This document shows positions 39,294 through 49,143 of a stretch of 64,000 bases of DNA, one piece after another (position 1 is the stretch's first letter; the number at the start of each line of letters is the position of its first letter). The notes below the pieces were generated by a model. That model was not told where the DNA came from. It ran no database searches and saw only the letters and a list, made by a program, of their open reading frames with translations. Position numbers and translations under genes: made by a program. The stretch comes from an uncultured Erythrobacter sp. (lineage in GTDB: Bacteria; Pseudomonadota; Alphaproteobacteria; Sphingomonadales; Sphingomonadaceae), in assembly GCA_947488085.1 (NCBI GenBank), contig CANKYI010000001.1, forward strand, positions 1,116,001 to 1,180,000, read 5' to 3'.

Positions 39294-41048
39294 GTGGCGA
39301 AGCGTTCTGGAGCCGCCTTGTTGATGGAATGTCTGATCGACCAAGGTGTCGATTATGTCTTCGGCTATCCCGGCGGCGCGGTTCTGCCGATTTACGACGA
39401 ATTGTTCGGCGATGAACGCATTCGCCACATCCTCGTCCGCCACGAAGCGGGCGCAGCGCACGCCGCTGAAGGGTATGCGCGCGCAACCGGCAAGCCCGGC
39501 GTGGTGCTGGTTACATCCGGCCCTGGTGCGACAAATGCAGTGACCGGCATTGCTGATGCTTTTCTCGACTCCATCCCATTGGTAGTAATCACGGGGCAGG
39601 TTCCTACCGGTCTGATCGGGACTGATGCGTTTCAGGAGGCTGACACTGTCGGCATCACGCGCCACTGCACAAAGCACAATTATCTCGTCAAAGACCCCGC
39701 TGATCTGGTCGCGACAGTCGAAGAGGCGTTTCGCATTGCAACAACAGGTCGTCCCGGACCGGTTGTGATCGATATCCCAAAAGATGTGCAGATCGCGGTC
39801 CCCTCGAAAAGCCGCGCGTCCAAATTGACGGCGCCGCATCGCTATTCCCCGCAAATGGCTGCCCCACCAGAGGCTGTCACCGAAGCGATTGAGATGATCG
39901 CGAATGCAGAGCGTCCAATCCTTTACACCGGCGGCGGCATTATCAATTCGGGACCGCGAGCAAGCGAACTGCTTCGTCAGTTTCAGGATCTGACCGGCGC
40001 GCCCCTGACCTCAACTCTTATGGGCCTTGGCGCGTTTCCTAGCGAGCATCCCGATTGGCTCGGCATGTTGGGCATGCATGGCACGTTTGAGGCCAACATG
40101 GCGATGAACCGCGCCGATGTCATGGTGTGCATCGGCGCACGCTTTGATGACCGGGTAACCGGACGCCTTGATGCATTTTCGCCCGATTCCAAGAAAATCC
40201 ACATTGATATCGACCGCAGTTCCATCAACAAAACGGTGCATGTTGATCTGGGCATTGTCGGCGATTGCGGGACTGTTCTGGAGCAATTGATCGAAGGCTG
40301 GGGCACTCGCAAACCCCAAGATTTGGGCGAATGGAAGGCCCGCATCGCTGGTTGGCGTGCGCGCGAATGCCTTGCCTATCCTGAGCGCTCCAAGAAAGAC
40401 CCATCGGCGATCATGCCACAAAAGGCAGTGGAACGGCTGCACGCCCTTACCCACCGCCAAAAGCCGATCATCACCACGGAAGTTGGCCAACACCAGATGT
40501 GGGCTGCGCAATATTTCGGCTTCGAAGACCCGAACAAATGGCTGACCTCTGGTGGGCTTGGCACGATGGGTTACGGCCTCCCTGCCGCGATTGGCGCGCA
40601 ATTGGGCCACCCCGATGCGCTGGTGATCGATATTGCTGGCGAAGCATCAATTCAGATGAATATTCAAGAACTTGGTACAGCGAGCCAATACCGTCTGCCG
40701 GTCAAAATCTTCATCCTCAACAACGAATATATGGGCATGGTCCGCCAATGGCAGGAACTGACCTATGAAAGCCGCTACTCCAATTCCTACTCTGACAGCC
40801 TGCCCGACTTTGTCGCGCTCGCAGAGGCGTATGGATGGAAGGGAATTCGCATTCAGGCGGAGGAAGATTTGGACGCCGGGATCATGAGCATGATCGAACA
40901 TGACGGTCCCGTCATTGTCGATTGCTGCGTGGCCAAGGACGCCAATTGCCTGCCGATGATCCCATCGGGTGCGGCGCATACTGAAATGATGCTGTATGGC
41001 GATGAGGTCGACGGCACGATGGATGACGAAGCGAAGGCGCTGGTTTAA
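39294..41048 (+). CDS. ilvB: Acetolactate synthase large subunit
   Basis: This catalytic subunit makes acetolactate and acetohydroxybutyrate for Val/Leu/Ile synthesis. The frame is open from 39252, but GTG 39294 is preferred, with GGAGAAGG just upstream (584 aa). The three TPP-enzyme domains are present: the catalytic Glu in [14 protein letters not shown], the central FAD-binding-like domain, and the C-terminal TPP site [17 protein letters not shown] and [12 protein letters not shown]. It lies downstream of a probable attenuator and leads ilvB-ilvN-ilvC. Also called ilvI in some annotations. Confidence 0.96.
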   Translation: MAKRSGAALLMECLIDQGVDYVFGYPGGAVLPIYDELFGDERIRHILVRHEAGAAHAAEGYARATGKPGVVLVTSGPGATNAVTGIADAFLDSIPLVVITGQVPTGLIGTDAFQEADTVGITRHCTKHNYLVKDPADLVATVEEAFRIATTGRPGPVVIDIPKDVQIAVPSKSRASKLTAPHRYSPQMAAPPEAVTEAIEMIANAERPILYTGGGIINSGPRASELLRQFQDLTGAPLTSTLMGLGAFPSEHPDWLGMLGMHGTFEANMAMNRADVMVCIGARFDDRVTGRLDAFSPDSKKIHIDIDRSSINKTVHVDLGIVGDCGTVLEQLIEGWGTRKPQDLGEWKARIAGWRARECLAYPERSKKDPSAIMPQKAVERLHALTHRQKPIITTEVGQHQMWAAQYFGFEDPNKWLTSGGLGTMGYGLPAAIGAQLGHPDALVIDIAGEASIQMNIQELGTASQYRLPVKIFILNNEYMGMVRQWQELTYESRYSNSYSDSLPDFVALAEAYGWKGIRIQAEEDLDAGIMSMIEHDGPVIVDCCVAKDANCLPMIPSGAAHTEMMLYGDEVDGTMDDEAKALV

Positions 41049-41075
41049 GCCTGGCTGCGAAGGAACACCGACCCC

Positions 41076-41591
41076 ATGAAAATTCAATCCGCCGCCAGTG
41101 AACGGCATGTCCTCACGGTCACTGTCGATAATGAGCCCGGCATTCTGGCCAAGATCACCGGCCTATTCACCGCGCGAGGCTACAATATCGACAGCTTAAC
41201 CGTGGCCGATATCTCCGATGATCACGCGATCAGCCGCATCACCATCGTCACCAATGGCCCGCCAGAGGTGATCGATCAGATTGAGTCGCAGCTGGAGCGG
41301 CTTGTGCCCGTGCACAAAGTCACCGACCTTACCGCCGCTGGCCCACATGTTGAACGCGAACTGGCGTTGATCAAGGTCGCGGGTAAAGGCGAAGCGCGGG
41401 TCGAAGCATTGCGCATCGCACAGCATTTCCGCGCCAATGTGGTCGACACCACCACCTCCAGCTTCGTATTCGAACTAACCGGCGCACCGGACAAGATTGA
41501 CAGTTTTATCGCTTTGATGCGCGAACTTGGTCTGGTGTCAGTTGGCCGCTCTGGCGTGGTTGGCATGATGCGCGGCGCAGATGGCGCTTAA
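41076..41591 (+). CDS. ilvN: Acetolactate synthase small (regulatory) subunit
   Basis: A 171-residue ACT-domain protein that activates the large subunit and gives valine feedback inhibition. N-terminal ACT segment LTVTVDNEPGILAKITGLFT and ARGYNIDSLTVADI, then the C-terminal domain typical of IlvH/IlvN. It lies 27 nt after ilvB on the same transcript. Also called ilvH. Confidence 0.96.
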   Translation: MKIQSAASERHVLTVTVDNEPGILAKITGLFTARGYNIDSLTVADISDDHAISRITIVTNGPPEVIDQIESQLERLVPVHKVTDLTAAGPHVERELALIKVAGKGEARVEALRIAQHFRANVVDTTTSSFVFELTGAPDKIDSFIALMRELGLVSVGRSGVVGMMRGADGA

Positions 41592-41630
41592 GTGATTTCA
41601 GGGCGCAAACCCTCAAACGAATTCAGATAG

Positions 41631-42665
<1,035 letters not shown>

Positions 42666-42684
42666 ACCCAAAGGGTTGTGGACC

Positions 42685-43341
42685 ATGAACAAGTCCACAA
42701 CCCCCAATGGTTCAGGCCCCAACGCTTCGGGCCCCTTCGGCTCCGGCCCGCTAGGCTCAACCAAGATCATCTTCATCATCATCGCCATCGCGTGGGTGGT
42801 GATCGTCGCGCGTGCTTACATGAATGTGAAAGGCACCGACGCTCTCGTCGCGGTCGTGCCGCAATCAGAGGTTCAAGCCTTCGCCCGAAACGAGCTGGAC
42901 GCGTTGCAAAATCCCAGTTTTACCGGCGATAAAGAGCTGTGCGGGATCATCTTTGAAACCAGCGAAGGCGAGTTGGGCGTATCTCGACCCACTAGCGGCG
43001 ACGAAGCGAGCTGCGACATCAGTTTCTTTGATGAGCCCGGCATGGTGCCCGTCGCCAGCTTTCACACCCACGGCAAACATTCGGTTCAATATGACGGCGA
43101 AGTGCCGTCATTAGTCGATATTCAAAGCGATGTAGCGACCGGTATGGATGGCTATGTTGCGACACCGGGCGGGCGGTTTTGGCATATCGACCATAAGCGG
43201 GCGACCGCGCGCATGGTCTGCGGACCGGGCTGCATCACCCAAGATCCGAATTATCAGCCCTGCAATGATGAAGCGATTGCACAAAACTACACAATCGCCG
43301 AACTGCGCCAGCGCTTTAATGGCGATGACGCTTTTTGCTGA
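42685..43341 (+). CDS. DUF4329 domain membrane-anchored protein
   Basis: ATG 42685 gives a 218-residue protein, 19 nt after ilvC, so probably on the same transcript. The N-terminus is a Gly/Ser/Pro/Asn-rich tract (SGPNASGPFGSGPLGS), then one membrane helix (IIFIIIAIAWVVIVA). The periplasmic domain has the DUF4329 pattern: ASFHTHGKHSVQYDGEVPS, a D at the S-D position and YVATPGGRFWHID. The HTH...D arrangement recalls JAB/MPN metal sites. Function unknown. Several Cys near the C-terminus may be paired. Confidence 0.8.
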   Translation: MNKSTTPNGSGPNASGPFGSGPLGSTKIIFIIIAIAWVVIVARAYMNVKGTDALVAVVPQSEVQAFARNELDALQNPSFTGDKELCGIIFETSEGELGVSRPTSGDEASCDISFFDEPGMVPVASFHTHGKHSVQYDGEVPSLVDIQSDVATGMDGYVATPGGRFWHIDHKRATARMVCGPGCITQDPNYQPCNDEAIAQNYTIAELRQRFNGDDAFC

Positions 43342-43351
43342 ACGCAAAAAA

Positions 43352-43386
43352 TTGCCCGCAAGGAGGTCTTCTCTCCTTGCGGGCAA
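43352..43386 (-). terminator. Strong hairpin terminator
   Basis: TTGCCCGCAAGGAG (43352-43365) and CTCCTTGCGGGCAA (43373-43386) form a perfect 14-bp stem with a 7-nt loop. A run of six T follows on the minus strand (AAAAAA at 43346-43351 on plus), so it best terminates leftward transcription from the Cys-rich gene. It may also stop the ilv transcript. Confidence 0.8.
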
Positions 43387-43538
43387 GTCTATGAAATGGT
43401 GATCATCAGGGGGGAGAGTGATCAATGAATTTGCCTGTTCGCGAATGCTGCAAGGGGGACAGCGAACCCGCGAAAAAATGGGCGTGACCGAGGGCACTAG
43501 GAGGAACGGTCCCCGGCCACACCCAAAATGCACACCCG

Positions 43539-43955
43539 TCAGGCAGCGGGCGCACAAGCTGAAGCTGAACAATCGCTTGCGGCGCAGCACGCAGCGGCAC
43601 AGGCCGATGCAGAACAAGCTGATGCGTCACATGCGGCGGCACAGGCTGATGAAGAGCAAGCTGATGCGTCACAGGCAGCGGCACAAGCCGACGCAGCACA
43701 TGCATTGGCAGCACAAGCCGCTGCTGCACACGCAGCCGCTTGACGCTCAGCGCGCGCCTGACGGCGGGCTTCACGAGCTGCACGGCGTTCGGCTGCACTC
43801 GTGGTGCTAGCGCTGCTGCGGCTGCTGCTGGAGAAGCCGCTTGGGCCGCAAGGCGCATCTGCCAGCGCTGGTGCGCCGGCGCTTGCTGCGGCAAGGCCGC
43901 CTGCAACCATAAGCATCTTCGCAAGGTTCATCGGGGTCTTTGAAGTCTGTGTCAT
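43539..43955 (-). CDS. Exported Cys/Ala-repeat protein
   Basis: ATG 43955 has GAGAGAGGA upstream and opens a clear signal peptide (AKMLMVAGGLAAASAGAPALA). The 138-residue product then has a Ser-rich part, a basic helix (ERRAAREARRQARAERQ) and a C-terminal domain of about 65 residues made almost only of Ala, Cys, Ser, Asp and Asn. Its 14 Cys are spaced mostly by 4,4,3 residues, a 14-residue period (CAAACDASACSSSA). I know no family for it. It could be a metal-binding, disulfide-rich solenoid or surface protein. It lies 117 nt downstream of a YHS protein gene. Confidence 0.6.
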   Translation of the reverse strand: MTQTSKTPMNLAKMLMVAGGLAAASAGAPALADAPCGPSGFSSSSRSSASTTSAAERRAAREARRQARAERQAAACAAAACAANACAASACAAACDASACSSSACAAACDASACSASACAAACCAASDCSASACAPAA

Positions 43956-44007
43956 CGGGTAATCCTCTCTCAAAATTGTCGTCAGTTAGGGGGTAATGGT
44001 TTGGGGT

Positions 44008-44057
44008 ATTGGCACCCCAGTCATAGGGGGGTCAGGGGGGACGACCGGGGTGCCAAT
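44008..44057 (-). promoter_or_regulatory. Long hairpin between YHS gene and Cys-rich gene
   Basis: ATTGGCACCCC (44008-44018) and GGGGTGCCAAT (44047-44057) form a perfect 11-bp stem enclosing 28 nt that on the plus strand hold two runs of six G. No U-tract follows. It could be an mRNA-stability element after the YHS gene or a Rho-independent-like pause. Confidence 0.45.
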
Positions 44058-44071
44058 TCGGGGGTTAGATT

Positions 44072-44551
44072 CTAATCGCCGAAACGTTTGCCATCGGGAA
44101 TTTGGGTCCAGGCAGCGTTTGCCTTTTCAATGAAGCCGGGAATGTCTTCGAACCACATGCGTTGAACCTGACGGTTCACGTTGAGGTAGAGTTTGCCATC
44201 CACGATCTTGTAAACTTGCGGATCTCCCGGTGCGAGCGAACCGCGGCTCATCGCCCAGGCGCAGTGGCCACCATATTGGGGGGCATAGGCATCGGGGTCA
44301 GCCTGAAACGCATCGGCATTTTCTTGGCTTGCGAAATGGAATTCTGCGCCGTCATGTTCGACGGTGAAACGCGCGCTGCCCATTACCGGAACACCGTCGC
44401 CGCGAAAGTAGCTGACGCTGTCATATCCGCCGAGAGCCACGTTGCCTTGGTTCACGCCAACATAGACGCCGCCATCGGCCTGGGCTGGTGCAGTCATCGC
44501 AAGTGGCGCTGCGAATGCTGCGGCTGCAATGAGGAAATATTTGAGTTTCAT
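44072..44551 (-). CDS. Exported YHS domain protein (copy 1)
   Basis: A 159-residue secreted protein: signal peptide (FLIAAAAFAAPLAMTAPAQA), then the YHS-family core. Motifs are ALGGYDSVSYFRGDGVPVMG, EFHFASQENADAFQADP, YAPQYGGHCAWAMSRG, and KLYLNVNRQVQRMWFEDIP. Relatives are often labelled YHS (seleno)proteins; here the key position is Cys (GGHCAW) and no in-frame TGA is involved. YHS domains are thought to bind metal; the partner is unknown. Confidence 0.88.
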   Translation of the reverse strand: MKLKYFLIAAAAFAAPLAMTAPAQADGGVYVGVNQGNVALGGYDSVSYFRGDGVPVMGSARFTVEHDGAEFHFASQENADAFQADPDAYAPQYGGHCAWAMSRGSLAPGDPQVYKIVDGKLYLNVNRQVQRMWFEDIPGFIEKANAAWTQIPDGKRFGD

Positions 44552-44844
44552 CGGGGGTCTCCTAAGTACTCTTGCCTGATCAATTCTGTTTCGTGCGGCG
44601 GGCCACCCGGCCCTCTCAAAGGAGGGGTAAGGGGGTAACCAACCGAATAGGGGGACTTCGGTTGGGGGTCCTTGAGAGCTGCCAAGTGGCCGCGCACATC
44701 TGTCAGTTCGCGGCGATCACTGAATTGGTGACAGGTCGGTCAAAAAAAATTGAAAAAAGTTCTGTTATGCCCGTGTGATCCGCGCACTCTCGACACTTCG
44801 GGCGCAATCGGTCACAGCGATTTGACGCAATAAAGCAGGGGCAT
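44552..44844. other. Intergenic region with G-runs and small hairpins
   Basis: The 293-bp gap between the divergent YHS and hydroxy-acid oxidase genes holds no ORF I accept. It has plus-strand G-runs (GGGG, GGGGG, GGGGG, GGGGG between 44621 and 44668) and a hairpin AACCGAA/TTCGGTT (44641-44663) with GGGGG in its loop. A/T runs at 44738-44758 probably mark promoter regions. Confidence 0.5.
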
Positions 44845-46002
44845 ATGCGGCTTTCCGATTGTCACAATATCGATGATTTTCGCACGCTGGCAAAAGCTCG
44901 CCTGCCCTTCCCCGTGTTCGATTACATTGATGGTGCTGCGGATGATGAGCTGACCAAAGCGCGCAACACATCCGCATATGACACCGTTGACTTGGTGCCT
45001 GATGTATTGGCGGGAGTGGAGGATATCGACACATCCTGCATGATCCTTGGCCGCAAAAGCGCCCTCCCCTTGATATTGTCACCCACGGCCGTGCAGCGCG
45101 CATTTCATTGGCAGGGAGAAACTGCGGTTGCGAAAGCAGCGGAGAAATTCGGCCTGTGGTTTGGCATTTCCAGCCTTGCCACGCGCAGCATCGAAGAGAT
45201 CGCCGCGCTCACCAGCGGGCCCAAGCTGTTTCAGCTTTACGTGCATAAGGATAAAGGGCTGAACACCAGCATGATCGAACGGTGTCAGGCATCCGGATTT
45301 GATGCGCTGGCACTGACCGTCGACACGATTGTTTCGGGCAAACGAGAGCGGTGCCTCCGTTCCGGATTTACCACCCCGCCTCGTTTTACCGCAGCCAGCA
45401 TGTGGAGTTACGCCACGAGACCGCGCTGGACGCTCGACTATCTCCTGCGCGAAAAATTCAGCCTGCCCAATCTCGACACCCATGTTGCCGAGGGGTCCAG
45501 CCAAGCAGTGAGCATTGCGGAGTATTTCAACACGATGCTCGACACCTCAATGGATTGGGACACCGCCGCTGCGATCCGACAGCAATGGGGCGGGACCTTC
45601 GTTTTGAAAGGCGTGATGAGCGCCAATGATGCCCGCCGCGCGGTTGAAATCGGAGCGGACGCGATCATGATATCTAATCATGGTGGTCGCCAATTGGATG
45701 GTAGCCGCGCTCCCTTTGACCAATTGCCCGAGATTTTGGATGCGGTGGGCGGCAAAATAGAGATCATCTGCGATGGAGGCGTGCGGCGCGGGACTCATGC
45801 GTTAAAAGCGCTTTGCAGCGGAGCGACAGCAGCATCTGGCGGCAGGCTCTACCTTTATGCCTTGGCGGCAGCGGGCCAAGAGGGCGTCGAGCGAGCACTC
45901 AGCATATTAAAGGACGAGATTGAGCGCGGCATGCGGCTTATGGGTGTAAAACAGGTCGAACAATTGACACAGAATAGGCTGCGAAGGCGCTCTGTGTCAT
46001 GA
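44845..46002 (+). CDS. FMN-dependent alpha-hydroxy-acid oxidase/dehydrogenase (LldD-like)
   Basis: A 385-residue TIM-barrel flavoenzyme that oxidises L-lactate or another 2-hydroxy acid. N-terminal FPVFDYIDGAADDE, FQLYVHKDKG (catalytic Tyr), LTVDTIVSGKRERCLR, the FMN Lys in FVLKGVMSANDARRA, and the active-site His/Arg in ISNHGGRQLDG are all present. The exact substrate is unknown. The C-terminus GRLYLYALAAAGQEGVERAL is the usual membrane-type ending. Confidence 0.92.
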   Translation: MRLSDCHNIDDFRTLAKARLPFPVFDYIDGAADDELTKARNTSAYDTVDLVPDVLAGVEDIDTSCMILGRKSALPLILSPTAVQRAFHWQGETAVAKAAEKFGLWFGISSLATRSIEEIAALTSGPKLFQLYVHKDKGLNTSMIERCQASGFDALALTVDTIVSGKRERCLRSGFTTPPRFTAASMWSYATRPRWTLDYLLREKFSLPNLDTHVAEGSSQAVSIAEYFNTMLDTSMDWDTAAAIRQQWGGTFVLKGVMSANDARRAVEIGADAIMISNHGGRQLDGSRAPFDQLPEILDAVGGKIEIICDGGVRRGTHALKALCSGATAASGGRLYLYALAAAGQEGVERALSILKDEIERGMRLMGVKQVEQLTQNRLRRRSVS

Positions 46003-46060
46003 AAGCGCAACCCTCTTGCCGCCTTAGCGATCACACGAAATGCAAAATACGGGGCATTCG

Positions 46061-46495
46061 ATGAGAAAATTCGCAACCGCCTTTTCTATCACAGCGCTAT
46101 TGGTCCTTGCCGGGTGCGGCGCATCCGAAACGCCCGATACGACGAGCGAGATTGATGATTTCGCTGCCCGCATCAATGGCAACGATCCTTCACCCGCAGG
46201 CTCAGTCGCACCAACTGTGGTCCCACCCCGGGAAAACGCTGCACCGGGGGCTTACGCGCCTGGCACAGCGACCGATCCTCAGGCACGAACTTGCAATGCC
46301 AACAAGATGGGGCCGTTCATGGGGCGAGTGGCCGATGATGCCACCCGTTTGGAAGTCATTAGTGCCTCGGCGGGTGCCGCTGACGTGCGTTTCATAACGC
46401 CGGGCAGTGACTTTATCCGCCCCGACCCCACCCATCCGCGTCTCAACATTATGCTGGATAATCAGGGTATCATTCGCGACGCACGCTGCGGGTAG
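46061..46495 (+). CDS. Lipoprotein with I78-type peptidase inhibitor-like domain
   Basis: ATG 46061 starts a lipoprotein signal with lipobox VLAGC. After a Pro/Ala-rich linker, the C-terminal ~65 residues fit the I78 (potato-inhibitor-like) pattern: Cys in RTCNANKMGPFMG, VRFITPGSDFIRPD, RLNIMLDNQGIIRDARC. The two Cys bracket the domain. Members are thought to inhibit serine proteases in the periplasm; activity here is inferred. Confidence 0.75.
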   Translation: MRKFATAFSITALLVLAGCGASETPDTTSEIDDFAARINGNDPSPAGSVAPTVVPPRENAAPGAYAPGTATDPQARTCNANKMGPFMGRVADDATRLEVISASAGAADVRFITPGSDFIRPDPTHPRLNIMLDNQGIIRDARCG

Positions 46496-46505
46496 ACACA
46501 GCAAA

Positions 46506-46531
46506 CCCCGCCGCCATTGCTGGCAGCGGGG
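46506..46531 (+). terminator. Hairpin between convergent I78 and YHS genes
   Basis: CCCCGC and GCGGGG with an inner GCCA/TGGC stem (one C-A mismatch) and TTGC loop. It lies 11 nt after the I78 stop and 24 nt before the opposing YHS stop, so it may end both transcripts. The U-tract is poor. Confidence 0.6.
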
Positions 46532-46554
46532 CTCGAATTGGGTTTTAGACCCGA

Positions 46555-47121
46555 TTAGTCCTGAAAATGCTCATCAGGTGAGTGGGTTGGGTAGTTGGTG
46601 TCACCGCTGGCGATGAAGCCGGGGATGTCTTTTTCCCAGTTTTCCTGAACCGCTTCGTTGAAGTTCAAGTAAAGCGTGCCGTCGACGATCTCGTAAACTT
46701 CTGGATCGCCTGGTGCCAGCGCATCATTCGCGCCGATGGCCCATGCGCAGTATCCGCCGTAAGCTGGTGCATACTTGCTTGGATCTTCGACGAATGCGTC
46801 TGCATTCTCTGCATTTGCAAAGCGATAATCGAACCCGGCATAACGCACGGTGAATTCTTCTGCGCCTTCAACAGGTACGCCGTCGCCAGTGAAGTAGCTA
46901 ACGACGTCAAAACCCGAAACGGCCAGCGTGTCGCCTTTGGTTGCGGTGTGAACAGGCCCAGTCGCTTCGCCGCCGAGATCGGCGTACAATACGGTGCCTT
47001 CAACTTGTTCAGTAGCAACCATGCTGTCGCCTTCGGGAGCGGTTTCAGCTGGTGTGCCGCAAGCAGCAAGCGTGGCGACAAGGGCGATTGCAGTCAGGGG
47101 TGCAAAAATTGACTTTTTCAT
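46555..47121 (-). CDS. YHS domain lipoprotein (copy 2)
   Basis: A 188-residue relative of the protein at 44072. It has a lipoprotein signal (lipobox LAAC), an acidic linker, then the same core: VSGFDVVSYFTGDGVPVEG, YRFANAENADAFVEDPSKY, YGGYCAWAIG, TLYLNFNEAVQENWEKDIPG. It is membrane-anchored where copy 1 is soluble. Both use Cys at the CAW site. Confidence 0.88.
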   Translation of the reverse strand: MKKSIFAPLTAIALVATLAACGTPAETAPEGDSMVATEQVEGTVLYADLGGEATGPVHTATKGDTLAVSGFDVVSYFTGDGVPVEGAEEFTVRYAGFDYRFANAENADAFVEDPSKYAPAYGGYCAWAIGANDALAPGDPEVYEIVDGTLYLNFNEAVQENWEKDIPGFIASGDTNYPTHSPDEHFQD

Positions 47122-47306
47122 AGGGGTATCCTCCTTAAGTAAAACATTCTCACCAGCGGCCTGAGTGCCGGTGACATGACGCAGTTCGCAAGCGCGCGCT
47201 CACAAGTTACAGCTTTTTTTGCGAAGAGTGAGATTTTATTCGATTTTGTCCGATCGAGTGGTTTACCCCGCTTGCAAGCCTGCGGGTTTTCGGCAAAGAC
47301 GACATC

Positions 47307-47360
47307 ATGACTTTGCACACCGCGCTCCTACTACGACTTACGCGCCCTTGGGCGGCATAG
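47307..47360 (+). CDS. Putative leuA leader peptide, MTLHTALLLRLTRPWAA
   Basis: A 17-codon ORF upstream of leuA with a Leu cluster, CTC CTA CTA CGA CTT (LLLRL). CTA is uncommon in the surrounding genes. The ORF lies inside a hairpin: CACAC and GCGCT (47316-47326, one bulged C) pair with AGCGC and GTGTG (47364-47373), leaving the Leu codons in the loop. This is the same layout as ilv leader 2. No intrinsic terminator follows, so control might be translational or Rho-dependent. The ribosome site is weak (AAAGACG). Confidence 0.5.
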   Translation: MTLHTALLLRLTRPWAA

Positions 47361-47452
47361 GTCAGCGCGTGTGATTGCGGCGTGGACCACCGTTCAAGGG
47401 TTCCGCCGACACCACTGACAAGCATCTTAATTGTAAAGCGACCAGCAAAGCC

Positions 47453-49120
47453 ATGTTGAAGCATCCTTCGACCAAATATCGCCCTTTTCCCGCTATCAAT
47501 CTGCCCGATCGCCAATGGCCGGGCCGCATCATCGACAAAGCACCACGCTGGCTTTCAACCGATCTGCGCGATGGCAACCAATCGATTATCGACCCGATGG
47601 ATGCGGTGAAAAAGCGCCGGTTCTTTGACCTGCTCGTCGAAATCGGCGTGAAAGAGATCGAAGTCGGTTTTCCCAGCGCCGGTGCCACTGAATTCGACTT
47701 TATCTCTGGCCTCGTGAAATCGGGCGCAATCCCTGATGATGTCACTGTTCAAGTGCTTACGCAGTCACGTGAGGACTTGATCCGCACATCATTTGAAAGC
47801 CTCGATGGCGCGCGCGTAGCCATTGTGCATCTCTATAATGCGGTCAGCCCGGCATGGCGCGACATCGTGTTCCGTATGAGCAAGGATGAAGTGCGCGAAA
47901 TCGCCGCTACCGGTGCCAAGGTCATGCGCGATGAAGCCGCCAAGCGTCCGGACACTGATTGGCATTTCCAATACAGTCCAGAAACATTCTCCACCGCGGA
48001 GATCGATTTCAGCATTGAGGTATGTGCAGCGGTGATGGAGGTGCTTGAACCCTCTCAAGAAAAACCCATCATCTTGAATCTGCCCGCCACAGTTGAGGCA
48101 GCGACGCCCAATATCTACGCCGATCAGATCGAATATTTCTGTCGCAATCTGCCCAATCGCGACTGCGCGATCATCTCTCTCCATACCCACAATGATCGCG
48201 GCACTGGCGTTGCAGCGGCAGAGTTGGGGTTGATGGCCGGTGCAGACCGGGTTGAGGGATGCCTGTTTGGCAATGGAGAGCGAACGGGCAATTGTTGCCT
48301 CGTGACGATGGGCCTGAACCTTTACACCCAAGGGGTCGATCCCGGCCTCGACTTCTCCGACATTGATCGGGTGATCGAGACGGTCGAATATTGCAACGAC
48401 TTACCTGTGCACCAACGCCACCCCTATGGTGGTGAGCTGGTCTACACCGCATTTTCCGGCAGTCATCAGGATGCGATCAAGAAGGGTTTCGAAGCGCGTA
48501 GCACGCAGAATGACGAGGCATGGCGCGTTCCCTATCTTCCCATCGACCCTGCCGATCTGGGCCGCAATTACGAAGCCGTCATCCGCGTTAACTCGCAAAG
48601 CGGCAAAGGCGGATTTGCATGGGTTCTGGAACAGGATCAGGGGCTAAAACTGCCAAAGGCAATGCAGGCCAATTTCTCTGCCCATGTCCAACATCTCGCC
48701 GACGAGCTGGGCCGCGAATTGAACGCTGCCGATATCTGGGATGCATTCAAAGCAGCCTATCATGTGCAAACGACCGACAAGCATTTCCAATTGGTCGACT
48801 ACGAAGAAAGCCGTGCATCCGATGGCACCCGCATGTTCGCAGGCAAAATTGCAGTCGCAGGCGGCGAACAAAGCGTTTCAGGCCGCGGCAATGGGCTTAT
48901 CTCCAGCGTCGTCAGCACGTTAGAGGGAGCATTCGACCTCGATATCAAAGTGCTCGATTATACCGAACACGCGCTGGGTTCTGGTCGTGATGCGCGCGCT
49001 GCTGCCTATCTTAAGTGCGAAAGCGGCGGGCGCGTCATCTGGGGCTGCGGCATTGACGAAGACGTGGCGACCGCAAGTGTTCGGGCAGTGTTGAGCGCAG
49101 CGAATTCCGCGGTGGGATAA
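47453..49120 (+). CDS. leuA: 2-isopropylmalate synthase, long form
   Basis: LeuA condenses 2-ketoisovalerate with acetyl-CoA, the first leucine-specific step. ATG 47453 (555 aa) gives the long form with N-terminal [18 protein letters not shown]. The catalytic barrel has [16 protein letters not shown] and the metal His in [13 protein letters not shown]. The C-terminal ~130 residues are the LeuA allosteric domain that mediates leucine feedback. A Leu-rich mini-ORF lies 93 nt upstream. Confidence 0.95.
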   Translation: MLKHPSTKYRPFPAINLPDRQWPGRIIDKAPRWLSTDLRDGNQSIIDPMDAVKKRRFFDLLVEIGVKEIEVGFPSAGATEFDFISGLVKSGAIPDDVTVQVLTQSREDLIRTSFESLDGARVAIVHLYNAVSPAWRDIVFRMSKDEVREIAATGAKVMRDEAAKRPDTDWHFQYSPETFSTAEIDFSIEVCAAVMEVLEPSQEKPIILNLPATVEAATPNIYADQIEYFCRNLPNRDCAIISLHTHNDRGTGVAAAELGLMAGADRVEGCLFGNGERTGNCCLVTMGLNLYTQGVDPGLDFSDIDRVIETVEYCNDLPVHQRHPYGGELVYTAFSGSHQDAIKKGFEARSTQNDEAWRVPYLPIDPADLGRNYEAVIRVNSQSGKGGFAWVLEQDQGLKLPKAMQANFSAHVQHLADELGRELNAADIWDAFKAAYHVQTTDKHFQLVDYEESRASDGTRMFAGKIAVAGGEQSVSGRGNGLISSVVSTLEGAFDLDIKVLDYTEHALGSGRDARAAAYLKCESGGRVIWGCGIDEDVATASVRAVLSAANSAVG

Positions 49121-49143
49121 GCGGCTAAGAGGGGGAACATCAC

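Noticed and set aside
43528-43743. Plus-strand ORF of AQADAEQADAS repeats
   Set aside because: It is the opposite-strand reading of the Cys/Ala repeat gene. It has no ribosome site, while the minus-strand frame has both signal peptide and ribosome site.
43406-43924. Longer minus-strand ORF in another frame over the Cys-rich gene
   Set aside because: No signal peptide or ribosome site; it runs toward the terminator without a domain, and the repeat DNA opens several frames by chance.
44072-44551. Selenocysteine in the YHS protein
   Set aside because: Relatives are sometimes labelled YHS (seleno)proteins, but the key residue here is an ordinary Cys codon and no in-frame TGA occurs.
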